Shown here piece by piece: positions 35,332-46,400 of a stretch of 64,000 nt of DNA. This DNA is from Apricaphanius iberus. Its lineage: Eukaryota > Chordata > Actinopteri > Cyprinodontiformes > Aphaniidae. The translations under genes and the position numbers were made by a program. Location of the stretch: positions 85,001 through 149,000 of the forward strand of contig JAPXFQ010002663.1 of the NCBI GenBank assembly GCA_028564705.1, read 5' to 3'. A model generated the notes under the pieces. The model did not search any database. It saw only the letters and a program-made list of their open reading frames with translations, and was not told the origin of the DNA. Position 1 is the stretch's first letter. Each line of letters opens with the position of its first letter.

Positions 35332-38300
35332 CTGCAGGAGGAGGACAGGAAACACGTCAATTACACTTCAAAATAAGAGCGTCACATCTGCTCTCGTCCC
35401 TACACGGTTTTCATGGAAGATTTACAGATCCGAAATTCCAAAGTTTTCCGCCCAGTCCACTAAGTTACAGATAGGAAGGAAATAAGACCTGAGGATGTAA
35501 CTATTACCTGGACCTTATTGTAGCAAACATGTTCCTTTACTCACCCAGACAAGTTTGGAGCCACTTGGAGTCCCTCTGAGAAGTTTACGTCCGGTCGCAA
35601 TCAGCGTATATCCATATAATGGGAGTCAATCGAAGCAGGAATTCACAGCGGCATCATCTGCCTCAAAACGCCTTCATTTAACCATGTTTTCATGTTTCGT
35701 CATGAAAAGTTAGCGATTTTCCCCTCCGAGTTCGCAACGTCTCACAGGTGCTAAGCTATTAGCATCTGGGCTTTTTACAGGCTTTTAATGCAACAGATTC
35801 CATTTTAAACCAACCTGGGATTTCAATGACTTATCAGCCGTCCTCCATTACAGCTGTAGGCTGTGTAGGTTGTAGAAATAGAGCGTGTAGAAGCTGAACT
35901 TAGTCCAACTGGTCATTCAGTTAGTGCAATCTGGAAACATGCAAACGTGAACCATGATGATGTCTGCAGTAGTTCTGCCTAACCGACCGTGGAGCTCAGA
36001 GAGAAAGTCCTGATCAGACTACAGCAGTGATGGCGTTGTAATCACGTGTTGGTTTAAGTTGGATGTAAAAGTAAAACAAATGATCACTTCCCAGACGTTC
36101 TGAACTCACAGGGGAATATCGCTAACTATTAATAACTAAACATGGTTAAATGAACGAGTTTTGGGGCAAATAATTCCTTATTAAAGGCAGCAAACCTAAC
36201 CCCGGATTGACTCCCATTACATGGATATACGCTGATCAGACTGGATATAAACGCCTCCTGAAGGACTCCAAGTGGCTCCTAACTTGTCAGGGTGAGGTCC
36301 AGGGGGAAAAGAAACAAACTTCCCCTTTAAGTTCTACATAAACCTGGAAAACTGAAATTCCAGACTTGAAGCCCGTGTAGGAACGATGGTTCAGATCCAG
36401 TAGAACCAGTAGAACAGCAACAGCATCATCAGTTAGTTCAACCAGCTCAGGTCTAGTTGAAGCTCAGGCAGCAGACAGACCAACCAACTCCCCTCTGCAG
36501 TTTCTCTGTTCCTGAAAGCCGATCCAATTAGCTCTACAGTACTAGCCGCTGCGCTCCACACCATGCAGACAGACTTACTGCCCCCTGCAGGCGAACAGCA
36601 GGAGCTACAGCGGCATCCTGTTGCCCTCTATGCTGATCTTCACGGCTCCCTGCGGGCGCCGCAGCTTCCTCTGCTCGGCCAAGCGCCGTTTGTGCTTCTC
36701 CAGCATGCTGATGGCTTTCTTATAGCCGCTCTGCAGAGGACCAATCAGAGCTCAGCAGCTGAACTCACCTGAGTCACACTGTCAGAGACGGCAGGTAAAA
36801 GATCATCTCTGATTCATGTGGGCTTTCCCTCAGTGACCGGGTTTAATTTGGGTTATTCTAACTAATTAATCTGCATATTACTGCATGTATATGCAACCAC
36901 AGTTCATTATTGGGTCCAGCTCACAGAGTTTCCACTCCATTAAAAAGTTAAATTAAAGTTTCTTTAAACTAAATCTATATACATGCATTACAAAAACATT
37001 TAAGTCCATCATCTATTTTAAAAGATGTTCACTCGTGAAATATTGACTTTAAGGTTCTACTTTACAAGAACAGCAGAGAATGAATATAAAAGATTTAAAT
37101 CAATATAAAAATATATAAAAATGGGCAAAAATATAGAGAGCAAAAATTTTTTTTAACAATAATTAAAATACAACCCATGAGAAATATTTTTTATAAAAAG
37201 TTTTTGTTTTGTATTAATTTTGTAATATTTTATGTTTTATACATTTATAATAAGTTCTGCAGGTAGAAAAAAAACGTAAAATTGAATGATAAAAATTGAC
37301 AATTAAAATTATGTTTGCAGCTTTAAGATCATTTAATTTTTGAGAAATCATTTCAATGCAGATTAAGAATTAACTTCAACAGGTCAAAGGTTTAATTTCC
37401 TCAATGGAACATGAAGTTTTTAGTTTTAAATATAAAACAAATTTCAGCCAGTTTTTCAAATAACGTTTTAAACATTAAGTCCCTCAAGTTACATTCATTA
37501 TTTAATCCAGAAATTAAATCTGTTCATTTCTGCCACACTTATTAAAATTCACGTTTTCATTTTAAGGAACGCTGTTAACTGGTTAATTTGATTTGCACTG
37601 ATTGTTACCTGCACTCCTGTAAATATATCAATCTGTTTATCACATTTTGTTTTTATTAAACTGTTTTTCGTATCTTTGCCCAAATACCGCAGCAGTTTCT
37701 TAACGTTGTAAGTCTGCCCAACATTTGGCAATAAACCCTTTCTGATTCTAGTTCAGAGTTAGACTCACCCTGCTGGAATCTCCCTCCACGTTCCATTTGG
37801 GTCGGACCACGTAGTCTTTGTTGGAGGGCATCGGGACTCGGGCCCGGGCGCAGAACCCGGGGTCACCGGGTCGCAGAGCTCTGCAGGAAAGAGAAACGTT
37901 CATCAATAAAGGGTCACATTGAAACTTCTCAGGCTTAGATAAACCTTCATGATCCCTGATCTGATTGGGCCAACTGTCAGTCAACAAGCAGAAAAACAAA
38001 AACTACAGTAATTTAATCAAATAGAAATGTTTCTTTTTAATCGAAGGGAAATCTAATTTTTTTTTTAAAGTATATAAAGCAGTAAAATCTATTGTTTTGA
38101 ATAAATATTAAAAAAGGACAATACATAAATAAAAATAGAACAAATTTAATAAAAGCGAAATGTACCATTTATTAATAAAAAGACATAACTATATAAAATT
38201 AATTGAAAAAAAAATAAAAAAAAAAGGATTACAAAAGACACAAACCCAAGGTTGGTTACACTAATAAACGAGACTCACTTCTCCTCTCCTGTCAGCTGCT

Positions 38301-39262
38301 TCTCCAGATCTCTGCGGGGCGTCTGACCTCCAGAACTGCAGACGGAAACAAGAATCAGCTGCATGCATCAAACTGCCACCACAGGGAGGCGCTGCTGCAG
38401 CCTCAGCGCCTCCATGCTGTTACCAAGCAGGCTTCACCTCACAGCCAGTTAGTGAAGCAAACAGCAGCTCATCTCTGGAACCGGTTCCAGTACTTCCAGG
38501 ATCAGAACCAGGACTTCCAGGAGACAAGCAGCAGCAGCGTCACACTGAAAAAAATCAACCGGCTCAGTTTTCTACCCCACAACTTCAGCTGTGTGTCTCA
38601 CACTCCCGGCAGGAACGCCGGTCTGCGGAGTTAGAAACGGACCAGTCGGACCTCCAGTCAGAACCAGTCTGGTTCTGAACTGGCTGATGTTCCTGCAGCA
38701 GGAGTTTAACATCATGCCTCGAGGACGGGATCAAAGCTGGAAAACCAGCATGAAGGTCTATGAATCAGCTCCACTGTGCAGCAGCGCCCCCTGCTGGTCT
38801 ACCGCCACAATGCAGCATTAAAAGCTGTTCATCGTAACTGCTACAGGCTGTAAACGCCGAGCCGTTTCAGCAACAAACATCCATGGTTTTATGGGTTTTG
38901 GATCTCCAGCATCAATAATATTGATCATCAGGCTGCAGCTGCACAGAGGAGCTCCATCAGAACCAGAACCATCAGAACCACCTGCAGCGCAAACATGCAG
39001 CAGCTCCCCGACTGAACCTGGTTGGTGGAGAGAAGACGTCGGGTTCCTCCGCCCTCTCCACCTTCTGAGGCTCACTGGTGGATGAGGAGGAGAGATGGAA
39101 TGAGAGGAAAGACAGAGGAAAAACTGGAGAAACTGTCCCGACACACACACACACACACACACACACTTTAATCCTGCCATTATCACCATTAGCCAAAGGA
39201 GGTTAAAGCAGACCTCCTGTCACATCATCTGGTTCTGAACGATCTGCTGCCACATAGAGCTG

Positions 39263-39293
<31 letters not shown>

Positions 39294-42200
39294 TGGGACA
39301 ACACGAGCGTCTGATGATGACGCTACAGATGGAGCTCCACCAGCTCCACCTAAATTTGAACATTTCAGCTGTGAAACAACCAGAGTTACAATGAAGGAGA
39401 CTTGTTAATATCTGACAGGAAGCTTCATGAGGAGGAGGTTGGAAGGAGCAGAGGAAGAGTGTGATGCAGGGTCATTAGCGTTAACGAAAACGAACGAAAT
39501 GACGAAAGCTAGAAGTAAATAAAACATGTGTGTTAACTAAAATAAAAAGAAATTATATAATAAACTGAATTTACTGAGAAAATGTGCTTAGTTTTTGTTT
39601 CATAACGTGTCTCATAATATCTAGAATTATTTCTATGTCGCTCCCTGCCTTCTGCGCGCTTTCACCAGAAACAGATGCGATCATCTGTGTCGTGCGTTTT
39701 TTGGTTACACAAATCGCTTTGGTTAAAAACAACAGAGCGTGAAAAGTTACAATCCCATCGACTCGCCTCCTTTCAACGCAAATAAGAGACGTCTTTGGAT
39801 CGTAGGCCGATAGAAACGATTAAACAGTCTGCAGCAAAAACTTCGTAACAGGTGAGCTACGGCTAACGAACAAGCTAACATTGCTAACCAACACTGCGAC
39901 TGGAAACGACAGCAATGGGAGCCGGTGTTACACCGGTGTAGGTTGTGTGTGTATCTGATGTGTTGATGGACCAATAATCCGTCCCTCGTTTCTGGTTGTT
40001 GCTGGTTTTTACTGGCTGCTCTGCTTTATCCCAACGTGGCAGTAAAGACAAGTCTGTGTTGCTGCAATTTGGGATTACTTACTACTAGAATATGTGCAAA
40101 ATGATCAAAAGCATCATAGTACTCATGGTGGCTTCGCTGTTGTTGTGTTGCCACTTTGTTGTGTGCTTTTTAATGCACGTGTGCTGTTATTGTGTTTACA
40201 GAATTTTGAATGTTAGTCTGCCATTTATATTTCATACTTGCCTGATTTGTATGGTTGTTAATCTGGCCCATTTTTTTTTTTAAAAAGCAAAAGAATTTTC
40301 TGAGTTTTTGTTATACACTGCTTGTTTATTAAAAAGTATGACTGGACGATATATAAAAAAAAAGCATATCGATGAAGAATATTCATTTTGATCGATATCA
40401 ATACTTATCAATAAAAATAACATAATGTAAAAAATATATTTTAAGTACCTCCCCAGTCATTTTGTTATTCTTCAATGAACTAATTTTAACTAAGAATTAA
40501 ATTAAATACATTTTCAAACACTTATTTTTATCACAAGTTTGTAAGACACAGAAACAAACCAAGAGACCTGATTAGCGTCAGTAAATACAAAGAAAAGTAA
40601 TATTATTAACCATTATGTTATATATATATTAATCATGTTACTAATTTAAACGAAAAGCTTATTTTTATGCTTTTTAATCTTTTAAACATTTTATGACACT
40701 TTATAATATTAATGGCTGAAACCATTGGTTTAAAGCCATTAAACGGAATAAAGTTTATTCAAATTCTCTTCAGCTGTAGGCTAAAGCTAACTAGCTACCC
40801 ACCAGTGTTGATGGGCTCCAACACTGCAGCTCAGTCACTGAGAGCTGAAGACAGCAGGTTTATCCAACCCCCTGTTGGGTTTTTTTAAGCGTTTTTTCGC
40901 TTCTGAGGACCGGGAGTGAAACCGAGGGGAGATTTTAAAAGCCACAGATGTTAGCAACGCGACGCGACCTGGGTACGTTTCCTGTGTCTCTGTAAGAGAT
41001 TCGTAGCGATCTGGAGAGGGGAGTCCTGCTTAAAACAGCTGATCGTAGTTTTATATTTCGTTCATTATCGCCACGTTTAGTGTTTTAGTGCGTCGAGGAT
41101 CGGTTCAAAACGGGGCGTAACCTTTACCTGAGCCTCTGAAACATTTATCCGGGACAACGTCCTCCGCTGCTGCCTTACTGTCACGTCTGAGCGCGGCGAA
41201 GTTACGGCGATGGTTCGCTTAGGGACGATCAAAAAATTCTGTTTCAGCTCAAATCATTTCATCCTTTTTGTGGTTTGAAAGCAGAGAGGGTGGCTGACGG
41301 AGCTGCGTGGGCCATTGTTAGCGATGGGGTGTAATGAAAAAATGAACTTTTTATCGACCCCTTTTTCTTTTCTATCGCACCACACGTCTATCGATCGATA
41401 TGCATTGCTATCGGATTATCGCCAACCCCTATTAAAAACTAAACCGAAACTAAACATTTTCAAAAGACTAAAACTAAGCTAATGAACTAATGAACATTTT
41501 AAAACCATTACAGCCCTGGCGTGATGAGAGGAAGAGGAGGGTGTCACCTGAGCCGCCGTCTCTGAGGCGTCTGCTGGTCCAGGTCTCTCTGCTGGCGCTC
41601 CTCTCTCGTCATTCCTTTGTAGTTGGAGGTCAAACCGAAGATGGGCCGCGACCATTCGTCTGCAAGGAGAGAAGAGCCGGCAGATCAGCAACGATGCGTC
41701 AACTCTGTCTGTGGAGCGCCGATTCATTACAGAGCTCATATGAAGGCGGTTTATAGAAAGGGTCATTTCACTTCATCATGCCAACATTTCAATCAGCTAA
41801 AAAGTAAGAGGGGGACTTAATGAAAGGCCCTACTTGGGGCGGGTTATTATATATATTATATATATATTATTATATATATTATCATGTTATGATCGATTAT
41901 GGTTGGATTCTCCTGCGATGCAGCATCGCTTGTGTCCGCATTGGCGATGCATCGATTAGCTCTAACCGAGGAGGATCTTTCTTTAGCTCTATCCATCTTC
42001 CCATGAAGTGTGGCTCTATCCACTTCCCACAGCACCATGCTGCCAACACCATGTTTCGCTGTGGGGAAGGTGTGCTGTGTTAGCTTTCCTCTGATTAGTT
42101 CACCTTCCTCCATGTTTGTTCTGTCTCCTACTGGGAACTGCGCTCAGAACTTCTTCTGGCTTCCTTCTTCCTGGCTGAAGTGTTGTTCCATGGATCTCTG

Positions 42201-43439
42201 CAGCTCCTCCAGAGCCACCATGGCCCTGATTCTCTGATTTAAAGCTCTCCTGCTAGTCCCTGATGACGTCCATGTCCTGGTGGGTCTGCAGGTGGTCCAT
42301 CCTAGCCTAACCCTGCTTTAATAGGACCAGAACTTCCTCCCTTACCTGCTGCTGGATTCCTCAGTCTCCATGATGTGTAATGTTCTCTACAGAACCTTTG
42401 AGGCCAGAACCAGAGCTTCTCGGGGGGGATGAACACATACAAAGACGGCGATATTTGATCATGGAACGGTTCTTACTGATGAGCTTCAGAGCCAGGTCTT
42501 TGTTGGTCCGGGACTCCTTGGGATGCTTGTAGAGGAACATGACAGCCCGTCCGATCCCGCTGTGCTTCAGGGTCTCCTGGCTGACGTTGGGAAGCTGAAA
42601 GCGGGGAGACACGGCGTGACTGAAGGCCCAGGAGCTGATCTCGGGTCAGCTCCAAGCAGAACTCTGGACTCACCTCCTGCAGGATGCGGAGCAGCTCCTC
42701 TCTGATCCGGAGGGCGGGCAGCGATTTGTCCGGCAGAGGACTGATCCACTCTTTGATGGCCGACATCACTCCGCTGTCGATGAACGTCTCCTTTAAGTCC
42801 TGCCTGAGAGACAGAGAGGACAGCAGAGGCTCAAACTGGAGGTAACCGACTGGTTCCGGTTCAGAACGGAGCAGAAATCAAACCGGCTCTCACTTCTTGA
42901 GGTGCATGACGACCTGCGGTAGCAGCGTCAACTTCTTCAGCGCCGGTTTCTTCTGGCTGTTCAGAGTCCGATCCTCCTGTTACACACAAACAGAGTCAGC
43001 CAGTGCTGCTTGTCAGGCTTTTATTGTGAAAGGTAACATGAGACCAACTGGGCCAGGCTTTTATTGTGAATCACATGGTGGGCCAAATAAGATGGGCTTT
43101 TGAAGATGAAAGGAAAGTGTCGGCTGTTTTTTTTATTGAGCATTGAGTTAGGAAAAAAGGGCAGCACAAACTAGGCAGGGCTTTTATTGTGAAATGCAGA
43201 CAGGTCTAAACTAAACAGGCAATGTTGAAAAGGCGGCAGAGCTAGACAGGACGGGCTTTTATTGTGAAGGGCGAGCTGACCTCTGCGGCCTCGTTCATCT
43301 TGGTGATCATGGCGCTGACGACGTCGTCGGCGTCGCTGATGAACGTTCCACCGTCTCGGTGTCGCCTCTTGCGGCTGTTCATGGCTTTTCTATTGGCGAG
43401 CATGATGTCGAAGTCGGACATGAAGCTCGTGCTGCACAA

Positions 43440-43470
<31 letters not shown>

Positions 43471-46400
43471 TTAACACGCCGTCTGCCAGAAACGGCCACC
43501 AACCACCTGACCAGGACACATACTCCTGTCCGCCGCGTTCCACTCCTTCATCGGAGTCGGACTCCTCCGCCACCTGCGGTTGCTCCTTGGGCTCCTTGTT
43601 GACGGCCTCCAGCTCCTCCTGGTTGAAGCCCTGAAGGAAGAGGAGACGCAGGTTGGAGAGGAGCTGGAGCTGATTGGTTTTAGAGCAGCTTCAGAGAATC
43701 GGCCCTTACCGTGAACTCCTCCTCCTCCTCGTCCCCGGACTCTCCGAAGATGTCAGCGATCATTTTCCTGAAACAAACGAAGTCAGAGTCAGACCCAGAT
43801 CCAGGATCTCTGCAGTCTTAAGTCAGAACTTCAGAAACGCATAGAACTGCGTTAAACATTTCTGCTGTTACTGCTGCTACGATTTATACATTACTATTCA
43901 CTTTACCATCATTTTAGGAAAGCCTGCTGGTTATGTGCTGCATTAACATGGTTGGAATATCTCAGTCCCCTGCAATACGTATATTCTTGTCATTTTGTGG
44001 TACATTTTAGAGAAACCCCTTCTATGTTTAGTTGGCTTAGAAGTGCCTGTTTATATTTGTACCAAGTATTGCAGCAACGTCCTAATGTGAACCTGTTCAC
44101 ACATATATGTCGGGCTCAGTGGTAGAGTAGTTGGCTTGCAATCGGAGGGTCGTAGGTTCGATTCCAGCTTCCTCCAGTCACATGTCGATGTGCCCCTGGG
44201 CAAGGCACTGTCCTACCGAGCCATGTTGGGTGTCGGTGTATGAATGCGAGTGTGAATGGGTGAATGTGGTTTCAATGTAAAGCGCTTTGAGTGGTCAGTA
44301 AGACTAAAAAAGCGCTATATAAGTTCAGTCCATTTACCATTTAGCATATAGCAATAAAACCTTTCTGATTCTAATCCACCCATCTCAGATAACCTGCCAT
44401 ATGCAGTGCTTAGGAGCCACCAGAAGGGGGCAGCCCAACTCCAAGATGTTGAATTTATGGATATAGAACTTCAGATTATTGGATCAGAGGTTGTAAAACC
44501 GGATTGGTTCTCCCAGATTCTGACCCAGATTTGATTTTGGCTGCAGTTCTGCTTCCTGCCAGAAGGTGTCACCGATTAAACTTACTCCTCTTCGTCCTCT
44601 CCAGATTCGCTGTCGCTTCCGAACAGCCCCTTCTCGTCCTTCTTCGGCGCCCCCGGTTTGGCCCGGTCCTCCTCGTCGCTCCCGCTGTCCGAGCCCAGCT
44701 CCCTCAGTTTGGCCGCCAGGCTCCGATCCGGACCGACGGAACCGCCGTCGTCGCTGCCGGAGTTCTCGTCGTCGGACACCGCACGACTCCTCTTCGCCGC
44801 TGACACACAAGGAAGGAAAGGAACAAATCGGTTCTGGGGTTCTGGGATGGATTCAGGGTTAGAACTGAACTTTTTATGACTAAAGCGTTTATCTTCACCT
44901 GGTTTGTCTTCCTTCTCCTCATCCTCGTCTTCGCTGTCTGACAGGATGGCCTTCTTCCTCTTGGCTGCAGACACAAAAACACAGGTTGGTACAGAAACAA
45001 CCTGAACTAGGGATGTGTAATAGCAAGACTCTGGTGACACGATACGATCGCGTATACTGTGAATCTTGAAACTTCATTTAAATGTAGAAAAACTGTCCCA
45101 TAATCTTAATTTGATCACAAATATTACTTTCATCATTAAAAGCTCCATTCAAAATAAAAAAAAAAAGACTAATATCCTTCATTTTTCAATTAAAAATAAA
45201 TAAAAACTTAATGTAAAAAATGATACATATATTTGAATATCAATGGAATATTGCGACATAAAATATTAAACTATATTGGCGTATCGATATTTTATCACAT
45301 CCCTACCCAGAACCGTTCTGGACCCTAGGGTTCTGTATCGGCAATAATCTGACGATATGATACGTATCACAATACAAAGGGGACGATACGACATATTGTG
45401 ATTCACTGCGACACCATGATAGTTTTTTGGAGAGAAGTGGCTTCTTTGCTGCCCTTCTTGACACCAGGCCATCTTCCAAAAGTCTTCTCCTCACTGTGCG
45501 TGCAGATGCGCTCACACCTGCCCGCTGCCATTCCTGAGCAAGCTCTGCACTGGTGGCACTCCGATCCTGCAGCTGAATCCTCTTTAGGAGACGATCCTGG
45601 TGCTTGCTGGACTTTCTTGGACGCCCTGAAGCCTTCTTAACAAGAACTGAACCTCTTTCCTTCAAGTTCTTGATAATCCTATAAATTTTTGATTTAGCTG
45701 CAATCTCAGTAGCCACAATATCGTTGCCTGTGAAGCCATTTTTATGCAACGCAATGATGGCTGCACGCGTTTCTTTGCAGGTTACCATGGTTCCCAATGG
45801 AAGAACGATTTCAAGCATCACCCTCCTTTTAACATGTTAAGTCTGCCATTCTAACCCAATCAGCCTGACATAAAGATCTCCAGCTTTGTGCTCATTAACA
45901 TTCTTACCTGAGTTAAAAAGACGATTACTGAAATGATCTCAGCAGCTCCTTTAATGACAGCAATGAAATGCAGAGGAATTTTCATGGCAATTCATCTGAT
46001 CACTGTTCATAACATTCTGGATTATATGCAAAATGCTTTTATGAAAACTTAAGCAGAATCTTTTCCAATTTCCAATATTTATGTAATTCTCAGAATGTTT
46101 GGCCACGACTGTACACTACAAACCTTTATCAACACCTAGAGAACATCCCACCACCATATTGTTGGTGCAGGGCTAAAATGCCACCAGACGACCCCAGCCG
46201 GCCTGGAGCGTAACCAGCATAACGTTGAACGTGGTGATGTAGGTAGATAAATAATCTGCTTTATATTCAGCCATGCTTCATGCTTACTTTATTTTAAAAT
46301 ATTGATAGCCTATGGAATACAATAAATCACGTAATTTAAAAAATCTGATATCGTTTATAATAATACATATTGATTTTTTTGCTTGCATTACTAAAAAATT

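Noticed and set aside
44484..45040. Single open minus-strand frame spanning 45040-44582 that would fuse IWS1 exons 4 and 5
   Set aside because: The frame runs through an intron with clear GT and AG sites; the spliced version keeps the family sequence on both sides.
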